Shown here piece after piece: positions 44,115 through 53,296 of a stretch of DNA of 64,000 bases. Positions within the stretch are counted from its first letter, which is position 1; each line of letters opens with the position of its first letter. Both the position numbers and the translations under genes were made by a program. The notes beneath the pieces were generated by a model. The model did no database searches. It was not told where the DNA came from and worked only from the letters and a program-made list of their open reading frames with translations. Source of the stretch: Bacillus sp. WMMC1349 (GTDB lineage Bacteria; Bacillota; Bacilli; Bacillales; Bacillaceae). The DNA is taken from the NCBI RefSeq assembly GCF_013155385.1, contig NZ_JABJUQ010000007.1:1780001-1844000 (forward strand). The letters run 5' to 3'.

Positions 44115-44743
44115 TTAAAATTACCGAAATAAAGACTGTAAATATAAGGGGGGAGTCTAGAAAAAAATATTTAGCCGCTCTTCTAAATGGGAGGGCGTTT
44201 TTTTAAAAAAGAGCATTCTTTGATTTAATTGATATTTGAAATCTGAAATAAATTCCTTTGCAAGTCCGCAACATCGGTCAAATTGAAAAGAGGAATGAAG
44301 CGATCAGTATTGAGGGGTATGAAAGTTGAAGTTGACATGCTTTAATGACACTGAAATACAAAAGTCGCTTTAGCAGTGCCTTTTGAATGATTAGCACACA
44401 TGGTACAGTAAATCATTCATAGTCATCACTGTGCGAATATCACCTGGCAAAAATGAGTCTTAGAAAAATGAAGCAACAGAGAACAGAGTTTAAAGTTATT
44501 TATCAAAATATGATCAAAGTAAATGTCTAACGTCCGTCAAATTGTGAAGCACGTCAATCGTTAGTTGTAAAAACGTTATCCGTTTTCCATACTAACCCAT
44601 TCATTATATTTGAGTATTTCAGTTCGGGTACGCTCCAAACCATAGCGGTTCTCTACTTCTCTGATGCTTCAAGCTGATGATTTTACATCAGCTATCAAGG
44701 TGAAACAATTTTCACCCTCATAGCCAAGGCAAAAGCCCAGCAA
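44115..44743. other. Gene-poor region
   Basis: About 630 bases. It holds a terminator-like hairpin near 44172-44208 and a minus-strand fragment near 44575-44660 reading VENRYGLERTRTEILKYNEW with no start. Two hairpins (44672-44693 AGCTGATG/CATCAGCT; 44699-44716 GGTGAAA/TTTCACC) lie just after the minus-strand gene that ends at 44744 and probably terminate it. Confidence 0.5.
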
Positions 44744-45259
44744 TTATAGATACTTATCAGCTGCTTCAAACTCAATTTCATAATGATGATTTGCTTTTTC
44801 AATTGCATTTGATAAGCGATTCGCCATTCTTTCAAGTTTTAATCCTTTAGATTGCATTTTCTCAGGATCAAACATTGCTTTACGATAGCTAATAATATCA
44901 GAATAAGATGATAATCTTTCAGTTTCTTTAGAACGGCCGTAACTTTTCAGTTTATTAGCCTCACCTCTAAGTTGTTGAGCTAGCTCTAACGCTTCTATAA
45001 TAGACAATTCTGTTTCATCCCATACAACTTTAGCATTGAGGTTGGCTTCAGTTACTAATACGACCAGGTCTCGATAGTCTTTTCTAACCGTATCCAGCTC
45101 GGCTTTGATTTGATCTACAGTTTTTGTAGGCTTGATGTATTCTTCTCCTTTGTCAAACTCAACATATGCAACGCTATCGCGTTCTTGTAAGAGTTCTTGA
45201 ATACGTTTAGAAATAGCATTTCTTAAAGGAAGAGCCTCGAATAGTGCGATTTTTGACAT
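44744..45259 (-). CDS. DIP1984/septicolysin-like helical protein (tentative)
   Basis: A 171-aa soluble, helix-rich protein. The pattern FEALPLRNAISKRIQELLQE, then IKAELDTVRKDYRDLVVLV, a central NLNAKVVWDETELSIIEAL and a long C-terminal coiled region resembles the DIP1984 family, sometimes labelled septicolysin. I am not certain of the match. RBS AAGGAGTCGATAGTAAA. Transcribed alone. Confidence 0.55.
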   Translation of the reverse strand: MSKIALFEALPLRNAISKRIQELLQERDSVAYVEFDKGEEYIKPTKTVDQIKAELDTVRKDYRDLVVLVTEANLNAKVVWDETELSIIEALELAQQLRGEANKLKSYGRSKETERLSSYSDIISYRKAMFDPEKMQSKGLKLERMANRLSNAIEKANHHYEIEFEAADKYL

Positions 45260-45621
45260 TTTACTATCGACTCCTTTATAGGATTATAGATTTGATGTTA
45301 ATAGATTTTTTATAAGTTTCCAACTATTATACATTATAAATTAAAAAGGCACTTCCAATCTACTTAAGTCTCAAGACCTAAACGACCCACAACAACTAAT
45401 TTTAAACATTAAAATTTTGATCGATTCACCCTATATTAACATCAGACAATAGCCAATTACCTGTCTAAATAAATATCGAAACTTTCTATTGTAGTTCAAC
45501 CGAATAACTGTGGACATACATCAAAGCATTAACGAGTGTTAGAGGGAAGAGGTCAATAAAGCTTATATCGAGTTCAATATTCTTCATATCAATGCTTTTT
45601 TTAAACATCATTCAAAAAAAT
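45260..45621. other. Intergenic region, no gene seen
   Basis: 362 AT-rich bases between two minus-strand genes; it must contain the promoter of the downstream gene, but no clear boxes or hairpins stand out. Confidence 0.4.
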
Positions 45622-46803
45622 CTACACATATAATACTGGAGACGACACCTTTAAAAGCTCGCCATCTCTTATATAAAAACGGGGGATGCGACGGCTTAGT
45701 GTAGATACAACTTCATAGTTAATTGTGTCAAGCATTTCAGCAACTTCATCAACGGAAATCTCAGCTCCCTTTTGTCGCCCATAAATAACAACTTCATCTC
45801 CTTGTTTCCCACTACCTTCATCTAAACTAACCATGATTTGATCCATTGTCACTCTTCCTACCACAGGCACTCGTTTTCCGCGATGAAGAACAAACCCGCG
45901 ATTAGAGAGCTCACGAGAATAACCATCAGCATAGCCGATCGGGAGGGTAGCAATGATTTCTCCAAGATCGGCTATGTATGTAGCGCCATAACTAATCGTC
46001 CTTGGTTCTGTTATCATCGTTTTTACATAAGCAATTCGCGCTTTCAGACTTAGTGCAGGTATAAGCTTAACGAGATTGAGTTGCTTTATATATTCTGAAG
46101 GATATAATCCATACATGCCTATGCCTAAACGAATCATATCTGCACTATATTCCGGAAAAGCGATCGTTGCAGCTGTGTTATTCATATGTACGGTAGGCAG
46201 TTCAATGCCTTGATTTTTTAGGTAGCGAAGAAAACTGATAAATTTATCGTGCTGTAGTCTGGTTAGTGTCGTATCTGGTTCATCAGCTGTTGAAAAATGT
46301 GTATAAATTCCATTCCATCTAAGGAATTTACTTGCCGTTAGTGATTCCACTATAGCTAAAAGCTCTTCTTCTCTGCGTACACCTAATCGTCCCATACCAG
46401 TATCGACATTAATATGAATTGCCAACCGGCTAGAATTTATTTCTTTTTCCAAGATCTTGTTAGCTTTTTTAATCCAATCTACCTGAAATGCTGATAACTC
46501 TATATTCCAAGCTGATGCCTCTTTCACACATTTAAGGGGTGTAAAACCAAGCACAAGGATAGGGGCTTTAATTCCTGCTTTTCGCAAAACGATTCCTTCC
46601 TCTAATCCAGCAACAGCAAGCTCACTAGCTCCGTGTTCCAGGGCATGGCGTGCCACTTCTACAGCTCCATGACCATAAGCGTTAGCTTTAACGACAGCCA
46701 TAATTTTGCTCTTATTTGGAATGTGATGATGAAATGCTCGCAAATTTTTTTTTATTGCATCAAGGTTTACTTCTATCCAAACTTCTCGACAAAGCTTTGT
46801 CAT
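45622..46803 (-). CDS. yncD: Alanine racemase, YncD type
   Basis: A 393-aa PLP-dependent alanine racemase. The PLP lysine is in MAVVKANAYGHGAVEVARH (about residue 38), and the catalytic tyrosine in RTISYGATYIADLGEI. The C-terminal block VGRVTMDQIMVSLD is typical. It turns L-alanine to D-alanine for peptidoglycan; in spores racemases also temper L-alanine germination. B. subtilis has the second racemase gene yncD in the same glnA-lexA interval. ATG 46803 with AAGAAGGAATCG upstream. Confidence 0.93.
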   Translation of the reverse strand: MTKLCREVWIEVNLDAIKKNLRAFHHHIPNKSKIMAVVKANAYGHGAVEVARHALEHGASELAVAGLEEGIVLRKAGIKAPILVLGFTPLKCVKEASAWNIELSAFQVDWIKKANKILEKEINSSRLAIHINVDTGMGRLGVRREEELLAIVESLTASKFLRWNGIYTHFSTADEPDTTLTRLQHDKFISFLRYLKNQGIELPTVHMNNTAATIAFPEYSADMIRLGIGMYGLYPSEYIKQLNLVKLIPALSLKARIAYVKTMITEPRTISYGATYIADLGEIIATLPIGYADGYSRELSNRGFVLHRGKRVPVVGRVTMDQIMVSLDEGSGKQGDEVVIYGRQKGAEISVDEVAEMLDTINYEVVSTLSRRIPRFYIRDGELLKVSSPVLYV

Positions 46804-47700
46804 CAACGATTCCTTCTTTCTTATAGAATAGTAATAGTATAAGATAAGACCACATTAGCCGTTCGATAAATTCCCTGGGTGTTCCCATCTTATTCAATTT
46901 AATCTTCAATCATTCAACACCTTTGATATGCGAGAGTTGATTGATATTGGCTGGGGTGAGCTTCTTCATTGTTAAAACCTTAATCAGTTTGGGTTGTTGG
47001 TCAGCTTCTTTAATCACCAAATAAAAACAACGCTTTCCTCAAACGGCAATACGCTCTTGCTAGCGGACAGGCAGATTCAGAAAAAGTTTGTAAAGGGAAC
47101 AAAGTTGAGGGCTAGTATATATATGACAATAGAGTAGAACTTGAGGCTCTATTCAAAAGAAAAACACCCTGTCTTTTAGCATTTTGGGGTTCTTTCTCTT
47201 ATCCTATTCTGTTTTATGGTCTAAAATTCAAAATGAAATTCAGAACTTGGTCGATCAACTTGTATAAATCCCAAAGAAGATGACAAGCCAACTAAATAAA
47301 TATAATGAAAACCTTTAAAAACCAGTTTATCTTCTAATTTTTGTATTGATTTATTTGATCACCTGTATGATCCATTTTTGGGGTTAAGTCAACTGCTCGT
47401 TCCATTAGGAACCAAAACAAGTTAATTGAAAAGATTGTTTCAAAGTATCCATATTCTCACTTGACCACAATTAAATGCTCAACAAACAGATCTGATAAAG
47501 TCCATACGCTGTCTTAAAAGTCCTTTATCAACATGAATCAAGGGGAATTGCAAGACTCCTGCGGGAACAGCGAGCTAGGCGAGACCCAGCAGGAGTAAGG
47601 AATAGCTCAGAGGAGGTTCGCGGATCTCCCGCGGAAAGCGAGCATTCCGCGATTTTTATTCATCCACATCATTTTCAGGGCCCCCCTTTTTTACTTTGTT
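46804..47700. other. Gene-free region with repeat copy D
   Basis: About 900 bases. No intact gene. The part 46930-47500 is stop-rich in all frames with no recognised remnant. Repeat copy D occupies 47510-47682. Confidence 0.5.
47510..47682 (-). repeat. Dispersed GC-rich repeat, copy D
   Basis: Inverted copy with the most complete centre: GGGGAATTGCAAGACTCCTG, CGGGAACAGCGAGCTAGGCG, AGACCCAGCAGGAGTAAGGA, AGGAGGTTCGCGGATCTCCC, GCGGAAAGCGAGCATTCCGC, then TTCATCCACATCATTTTCAG. It is longer than copies A-C and shows that the unit is about 150-170 bases. Confidence 0.82.
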
Positions 47701-48216
47701 TTAGAAAGTTGAAATCATTTGTCTTTCTGCAGCTAATGCATCAGCTTTGGTTACATGAACAGTACCAAATGGATGGTTTGGAGGTGCATATATCGAGTAA
47801 AGTTTTAGGGGAACCCTGCCTGTGTTTGTAAGATTGTGCCACATTCCAGCAGGTATGATGATTGCTGTATCATCAGAGACGTTTCTTGCAAAATTTAACT
47901 GATGTTTGTTTTTGCCCATTCGAACTAATCCTTGACCTTGTTCAATACGTAAAAATTGATCAACATTTGGGTGCATTTCTAAGCCAATATCTTCACCGGC
48001 ATTGATATTCATTAAAGTAACTTGCAAACGAGTTCCTGTCCATAAAGCAGTACGATATTTATTGTTTTGTTTTGTAGCTCGATTGATATCAATGACAAAT
48101 GGTCTTGAACCATAATCTTTTCTATTTGCAGTACCATTAGATCTGGTTGCATGTCCTGACTCATAATAAACTGGTATATGAACATAGTACGGGCAGGGAA
48201 GATGCATATAATACAT
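47701..48216 (-). CDS. Cupin-domain protein
   Basis: A 171-aa protein with one cupin barrel: motif 1 as GLEMHPNVDQFLRIEQGQG and motif 2 as IIIPAGMWHNLTNTG, giving the metal-binding histidines and glutamine. The N-terminus is short and Tyr/His/Pro rich (MYYMHLPCPYYVHIPVYYES), a composition seen in spore coat proteins. Similar Bacillus cupins are annotated as sugar-phosphate isomerase-like. ATG 48216 with GAAAGGATTGAGAAC. Confidence 0.8.
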   Translation of the reverse strand: MYYMHLPCPYYVHIPVYYESGHATRSNGTANRKDYGSRPFVIDINRATKQNNKYRTALWTGTRLQVTLMNINAGEDIGLEMHPNVDQFLRIEQGQGLVRMGKNKHQLNFARNVSDDTAIIIPAGMWHNLTNTGRVPLKLYSIYAPPNHPFGTVHVTKADALAAERQMISTF

Positions 48217-48377
48217 GTTCTCAATCCTTTCACAATGATTTACCAATTATTCTATGTATTGTGTTTAGGGAATGTGTCTAGATAGATGGTTTGGGAATTG
48301 AAAAACCATCACAAACATGACATCAAAAATTGCAACTTCCAAGCGAGTATCATGAAATAAGGGAGGCAAATTCTACG

Positions 48378-49499
48378 ATGATTCATCAATTGAGACAGAA
48401 AAAAAACTTTAAGCTTATCCGTTCACTTCTTCACGATAAGCGCCATCCTATTCTTAACGGTATAATCGAAGGACATCATAATGGTCGTATTTATGTCGAT
48501 CATTTGAGTAAGCCCAATTGTGCACTAGTCTGGGCAGAACAAGAAATTTTTTATCTATTAGGTGATCCTCAGCCCGATTTTGTTACTGAGCTTCCAACTT
48601 TTATTAAAGAAGTGATCGCCCCTGAGGCTGAGCGAATAAATGATCATTTTTTTCAGGTGGAACTATGGCCAGAGTCAAAATGGAGACAAATAGTTCAGGA
48701 ACATTTGCAAATGTTTCTTCCAAAACTATATGAAAGGGTTACGTTTTCTTTTGATCCTGAACTTTACATAAAATCGCCAAAAATTTCGATACCCTCTCAT
48801 GTGCAAGTTAAGCGTATCACTTTAGACATGCTGTCAGAACAAAGGTTTGAAGAAATCTTGGAAAGTGTTGTAGATTTTTGGGAATCACCTGACATGTTTA
48901 TTAAAAAAGGATTTGGTTATGTAGTCATTGTCGAAGAAAAAGTGAGATCAAGTTGTGTATCTGTTTTTGCTACAGATACTGATGTTGAAATAGGGATTGA
49001 TACATACAACTATTTTGACCGGGGGAAAGGCTATGCTCGATTAGCTGCGCGAGCGTTTCTCGATGAATGCCTCCGTCAAGGGCGAACGCCTCATTGGAGA
49101 ACAGAGGATTTTCGGGTGCCATCAATTAAATTAGCAGAAAAAGTTGGCTTTACCAACCGACAGTATTATACTGCTTTTGTATTCTTGTACAATCGGTTAG
49201 ATCATTTTGTTTTCAGTGCTTATCATCGATTAAGATACGGTGGAAATGTAACTGAAGCAAACAAATATATAAAGCGAGCCCAAGTTCTTGGAGAATTAGA
49301 CAAACGGCATCATTTCCTTCTTTCATGTGGATATTCATTGGCTGGCAGGTCAAATCTTTCGTTAAAGCATCTGCAGCTCGCTCTAGATCTTGGTTGGAAT
49401 GATATCTCTGATATTCGCTATTTTGTAGATTTGGTTCATCTGAGGAAGACAGACAAAGGACAAGCTCTTTTGGAAGAATTTGAAAAAGCTATTTTGTGA
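48378..49499 (+). CDS. GNAT acetyltransferase of the ZmaR family
   Basis: A 373-aa protein with a long N-terminal region and a C-terminal GNAT fold, the layout of the ZmaR-type family (PF12746), whose best-known member acetylates zwittermicin A. The acetyl-CoA loop is YNYFDRGKGYARLAARAFLD, followed by HWRTEDFRVPSIKLAEKVGF. A TPR-like tail follows (ANKYIKRAQVLGELDKRHHF). The frame is open to a TTG at 48330, but ATG 48378 lies behind GGGAGG. Its substrate is unknown. Confidence 0.78.
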   Translation: MIHQLRQKKNFKLIRSLLHDKRHPILNGIIEGHHNGRIYVDHLSKPNCALVWAEQEIFYLLGDPQPDFVTELPTFIKEVIAPEAERINDHFFQVELWPESKWRQIVQEHLQMFLPKLYERVTFSFDPELYIKSPKISIPSHVQVKRITLDMLSEQRFEEILESVVDFWESPDMFIKKGFGYVVIVEEKVRSSCVSVFATDTDVEIGIDTYNYFDRGKGYARLAARAFLDECLRQGRTPHWRTEDFRVPSIKLAEKVGFTNRQYYTAFVFLYNRLDHFVFSAYHRLRYGGNVTEANKYIKRAQVLGELDKRHHFLLSCGYSLAGRSNLSLKHLQLALDLGWNDISDIRYFVDLVHLRKTDKGQALLEEFEKAIL

Positions 49500-49568
49500 T
49501 GAATAGAGCATTGTAGATCAAGAATTGTGAATCATCATCCGCTATCTTAAAGATAGGAGGTGTACTTC

Positions 49569-50456
49569 ATGGAAACATGGGAATTGGTTCAAAAAACATT
49601 GTCACATATTGAAACTCATTTGTCAGAGGAATTGAAAATTAAAGAATTAGCGAATATCGCGTGTTTGTCACCATTTTATTATCAAAGGATTTTTAGTCGA
49701 TTAGTTGGAAAGCCAGTTATGGAATATGTAAAGCTCAGACGTTTAGCAAAAGCAGCATCAATGCTAGAGAATACGGATCAAAAAATGATTGATATTGGAT
49801 TTAACGTAGGTTTTGGACATCATGAAACATTTACACGTAGTTTTAAAGATGTATACACGATTACACCTGAAATGTATCGTAAACATCCAAGACCTTTATC
49901 ACACTTTAATAAACCTGATCTTTCTTTAAAATATCGGTTGGTTGATGAAAAAGTGCCCCTTATCGCTGATGGAGTTGTATTGGAAGTCTATCGTAAATAC
50001 TTAGAAAAAAGCCGGTTTTTTGCTGGACTATCAATTGAAACCCCGTTTTCAAATCATCCAAGCATTGATCACTTAGCTGAATTATGGCACGATTTCCATC
50101 TAAAAAAGAAAAAGGTTGATGTTTTCAAAAAAGAAGAAATTGGAGTTGGACGCCCGGGTCATCGTGAAGGGTATTTAAACTATTTTGTTGGTGCTGAAGT
50201 TGATCATTTAGAAGGACTGAAAGATTTCTCGGAATTTATACTATTTGAAGGGAATTACATTGTTTGTTATTTTGAAGCCGAAGACTTCTATCAATTAACA
50301 AGAGATGCTCTCGATAAAGCTGTTCATTATATGTATGGCACTTGGCTCCAAAAAAATCAAGTAATCGTAGAACCGTTTATGGTTGAAATTTATTGTGAAA
50401 ATGAACCTGAAACATCTTCTATGGAACTATGGTTTAAACAGCAAAAGGATGAATGA
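49569..50456 (+). CDS. AraC-family regulator with GyrI-like domain
   Basis: A 295-aa regulator. N-terminal double HTH: LKIKELANIACLSPFYYQRI and QKMIDIGFNVGFGHHETFTR SFKD (AraC signature). C-terminal part from about residue 115 has the GyrI/Rob-type small-molecule-binding fold (HREGYLNYFVGAEVDH, FEGNYIVCYFEAEDFYQL). Strong RBS ATAGGAGGTGTACTTC. Overlaps by four bases (ATGA) the frameshifted DUF3788 gene, so the two form an operon. Confidence 0.9.
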   Translation: METWELVQKTLSHIETHLSEELKIKELANIACLSPFYYQRIFSRLVGKPVMEYVKLRRLAKAASMLENTDQKMIDIGFNVGFGHHETFTRSFKDVYTITPEMYRKHPRPLSHFNKPDLSLKYRLVDEKVPLIADGVVLEVYRKYLEKSRFFAGLSIETPFSNHPSIDHLAELWHDFHLKKKKVDVFKKEEIGVGRPGHREGYLNYFVGAEVDHLEGLKDFSEFILFEGNYIVCYFEAEDFYQLTRDALDKAVHYMYGTWLQKNQVIVEPFMVEIYCENEPETSSMELWFKQQKDE

Positions 50457-50880
50457 CCGTGTGGGATCAAGTCTTTGATGAAAGTTGTCAACCTACATTT
50501 GAAGATATCACAACATATGTAAATCATGATTTATGGGATGAATGTCATCGGTTTATTGACAATCATTATAAAATTTCACCGAAATTGGAGTATAGTAAGT
50601 GTTCATTACAAAAAGGATGGAATGTAAAGTATAAAAAAGTGGAAAATCGCTATGTACATTATATCCAATGAAAGGATATTTCATCGTACTGGTTGTGATT
50701 GGTACAAAAGAAAAGCATGAAGCTGATATGATCGTGCAAACCTGTACACCATATATTCAGGAACTATACAAGAAAACACCTTCTTCACATCTTGGACAAT
50801 GGCTGATGATTGAGGTTAAAAACAGGTCAGTTTTAGAAGATGTATTTCAACTCATTCAAATTCGCGTAAAAAAATCCTAG
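50453..50880 (+). pseudogene. DUF3788 family protein split by a one-base deletion
   Basis: The two short frames 50453-50671 and 50668-50880 are one gene. The first has WDQVFDESCQPTFEDITTYV and LEYSKCSLQKGWNVKYKK, then runs out of frame. If the A-run at 50633-50638 had seven A instead of six, the protein would continue SGKSLCTLYPMKGYFIVLVV into the second frame (GQWLMIEVKNRSVLEDVFQL). The restored protein is about 142 aa and matches the DUF3788 family. These proteins often follow AraC/GyrI regulators. Sequencing error is possible. Confidence 0.82.
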
Positions 50881-50910
50881 GCCCATAAAAAGTGGTCTGA
50901 GGATTTTTTT
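50870..50910 (+). terminator. Terminator after the DUF3788 gene
   Basis: AATCCTAGGCCCA / TGGTCTGAGGATT imperfect stem followed by TTTTTTT. Confidence 0.75.
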
Positions 50911-51018
50911 GTTCGCCCTATTGTCCACCTTTGAAAAATTCCTATCGTCAACCACACTTTCGAGTTGAATTTCAATGCATATATTATATTGATTAATAAG
51001 AAAAAGAAGGTGATCTAA

Positions 51019-51684
51019 TTGACTAAAGATAAACGGTTAGTTTTTGTCCATATCCCAAAAACAGCTGGTTCTTCATTAAATCTATTTATTTATCAAAATT
51101 ATAGTCGAGACGAGTGCATTTTGGTGAGTAACCCAAATGAAACACCACAAATAAATGAGCACATAAAATGTATACTAGGACATAATCTTTACGGTCAACA
51201 CCAAGAATTAGGACCTTGTCATTACATTACCATGTTTCGTGACCCGATTAACCGCGTTATCTCAAATTATTTTTATCTCAAAGAGGTTTTACATTACAAT
51301 CATTTAGGGAGCTTAGAAGAATTTGCCCAATCAGCTGAACGATCCAATTTGCAAACACGCTTTGTTACTGGTGGTGAAGCAAATCTTGAGCAGGCGATCA
51401 TCAATTTGGATCATTTTACTTTTTATGGTGTCACAGAGGTGTTTCAACCATCTTTATTTTTATTAAAAGAAATAATGGGCTGGAAAAATATGAATTGTCC
51501 AAAAGTGAATGTAAACAAGAAAAAACCAACAAAAGAATTAATCCCTCAGGAAACGATTAAAAAAATTGAACAGGCAAATCAGCTAGATATACAACTATAT
51601 CAAGTGGTAAAGAAAAATTTCGATAATCGTTTACAGTCATTGGATCACAATATGAAAATCGAACTTCAGAAATGGACAGACTAG
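51019..51684 (+). CDS. Sulfotransferase family protein
   Basis: A 221-aa PAPS-dependent-type sulfotransferase (Sulfotransfer_2). The 5'-phosphosulfate loop is FVHIPKTAGSSLNLFI near the N-terminus, and the 3'-phosphate motif is YITMFRDPINRVISNYFYL. The acceptor is unknown; relatives modify carbohydrates. TTG start behind AAGAAGGTGATCTAA. Single gene between two hairpins. Confidence 0.85.
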   Translation: MTKDKRLVFVHIPKTAGSSLNLFIYQNYSRDECILVSNPNETPQINEHIKCILGHNLYGQHQELGPCHYITMFRDPINRVISNYFYLKEVLHYNHLGSLEEFAQSAERSNLQTRFVTGGEANLEQAIINLDHFTFYGVTEVFQPSLFLLKEIMGWKNMNCPKVNVNKKKPTKELIPQETIKKIEQANQLDIQLYQVVKKNFDNRLQSLDHNMKIELQKWTD

Positions 51685-51700
51685 ACCATTAAAAAGTGTT

Positions 51701-51758
51701 AGGCACCCTTTTCACTGAATATAATGCTAAATATAATTCTGAGTGAAAGAGGGTGCCT
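51701..51758 (+). promoter_or_regulatory. Palindrome that masks the RBS of the amine oxidase gene
   Basis: AGGCACCCTTTTCACT (51701-51716) pairs with AGTGAAAGAGGGTGCCT (51742-51758) with one bulged base, around a 25-base AT-rich loop. The right arm contains the AGAGGGTG ribosome-binding site for the gene starting at 51765. The stem should hide this site unless opened. Confidence 0.65.
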
Positions 51759-51764
51759 CTTCAC

Positions 51765-53216
51765 ATGAATGCTGAATTAATGGAAAGAGATATGTTGAAT
51801 ATCATTAGAAATGGCCTAGAAACATCACAGTTTCCTAAACATATCGTTATCGTTGGTGCTGGACTGGCTGGGCTTACGGCAGGATCCTTGTTAAAGGATG
51901 CTGGTCACAAAGTGACCATTTTAGAAGGGAATAATAGAATAGGAGGACGTGTTTACACTCCGCGATTTCCTTTTAGTCATGGGTTGCACTTCAATGCTGG
52001 ACCAATGCGCATTCCAGAAAACCACTTTTTAACTTTAGCATATATTAAAAAGTTTAAGTTACCTATTCATCTATTTATTAATCGTACTCCACAGGATATC
52101 ATGTATGTAAATGGCATTAAAACACGTCTCGAAAGTTTTGAAAGAAATCCGAGTATTTTAAAATATCCAGTAGCCCCTCATGAACAAGGAAAAACGGCTG
52201 AAGAACTGTTGAATACCGTCTTTGATCCGATCTTCAATTTTATCAAACAAAATCCGGAAACAAATTGGAAGATTGTAGAGTATCAATTTAGAAATCAATC
52301 GTTAAGATCGTTTTTATACTCTCATTTTTCAACCGGTGCAATTGATATGATGGGTGTCCTTCTCGATATGGAGGCTTATATGGGGATGTCTCTTATTGAA
52401 GTACTGCGAGAATCAATCTTTTTTACATCAACAACCCGTTTTTATGAGATAACAGGCGGCATGGACCGTTTGCCACATGCATTTCTTCCACAATTAAATG
52501 AAAATATTCGTTTGTGTAAAAAAATGGATAAAATCTCTCAGTTTCAAAACAATGTCACAATCCATTGTATGGATCAACAAACTGGGCAGCGTTGTTCAGT
52601 AACGGGTGATCTTGCGATTGTGACGATCCCTTTTACAACTTTGCGATTTGTAAAAATTGAACCATATCATACTTTTTCTTACTATAAACGCAAAGCAATT
52701 CGTGAACTCAACTATACGGCTGCAACAAAAATCGGTATCGAGTTTAAGAGCAGATTTTGGGAAAGGAAGGGGCAGTTTGGCGGGCGACTAATAACAGACT
52801 TGCCAATCCGTTTTACATACTATCCTAGTTATGGAATAGGGGCAGGAGGACCTGCTGTCATTTTAGCAAGCTATACATGGGCAGATGATGCGTTGACATG
52901 GGATGGTCTTTCAGAGGGAGAACGTATTCATTATGCTTTGAAGGATTTGTCAGAAATATATGGGAATCAGGTTTATTCTGAATTTGTCAGAGGAGTTCCT
53001 TTTAGCTGGAGCCAAAATCCTTATTCAATTGGAGCTTTTACCGTTTTCGAACCAGGGCAGGAATTAGAACTATATCCTTATATTCCTACACCTGAAGGGA
53101 GGATACATTTTGCAGGAGAACATACTTCACTTACTCATGGATGGATGCAAGGTGCAATAGAGTCAGGGATAAGAGCGGCATATGAAGTAAATCAAAAAAG
53201 TTTTATCCCGCTATAA
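51765..53216 (+). CDS. Flavin monoamine oxidase / L-amino-acid oxidase-like (YobN type)
   Basis: A 483-aa FAD enzyme of the amine-oxidase superfamily. The dinucleotide-binding motif is IVIVGAGLAGLTAGSLLKDA with the following acidic residue and GRVY block (NRIGGRVYTPRF). The C-terminal FAD/substrate region is HFAGEHTSLTHGWMQGAIES. It would oxidise an amine or L-amino acid with O2 to give H2O2 and ammonia; B. subtilis YobN is a comparable protein. No signal peptide. ATG 51765 is preferred over the in-frame GTG 51753. Translation may be controlled by the palindrome above. Confidence 0.86.
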   Translation: MNAELMERDMLNIIRNGLETSQFPKHIVIVGAGLAGLTAGSLLKDAGHKVTILEGNNRIGGRVYTPRFPFSHGLHFNAGPMRIPENHFLTLAYIKKFKLPIHLFINRTPQDIMYVNGIKTRLESFERNPSILKYPVAPHEQGKTAEELLNTVFDPIFNFIKQNPETNWKIVEYQFRNQSLRSFLYSHFSTGAIDMMGVLLDMEAYMGMSLIEVLRESIFFTSTTRFYEITGGMDRLPHAFLPQLNENIRLCKKMDKISQFQNNVTIHCMDQQTGQRCSVTGDLAIVTIPFTTLRFVKIEPYHTFSYYKRKAIRELNYTAATKIGIEFKSRFWERKGQFGGRLITDLPIRFTYYPSYGIGAGGPAVILASYTWADDALTWDGLSEGERIHYALKDLSEIYGNQVYSEFVRGVPFSWSQNPYSIGAFTVFEPGQELELYPYIPTPEGRIHFAGEHTSLTHGWMQGAIESGIRAAYEVNQKSFIPL

Positions 53217-53296
53217 ATAGTCCTAAAAAATCAATTGTGAAAGTTAAAAAAGTCCTATAAACTATAATTAAAACTAATTTTTTAGGAGATGGGATT

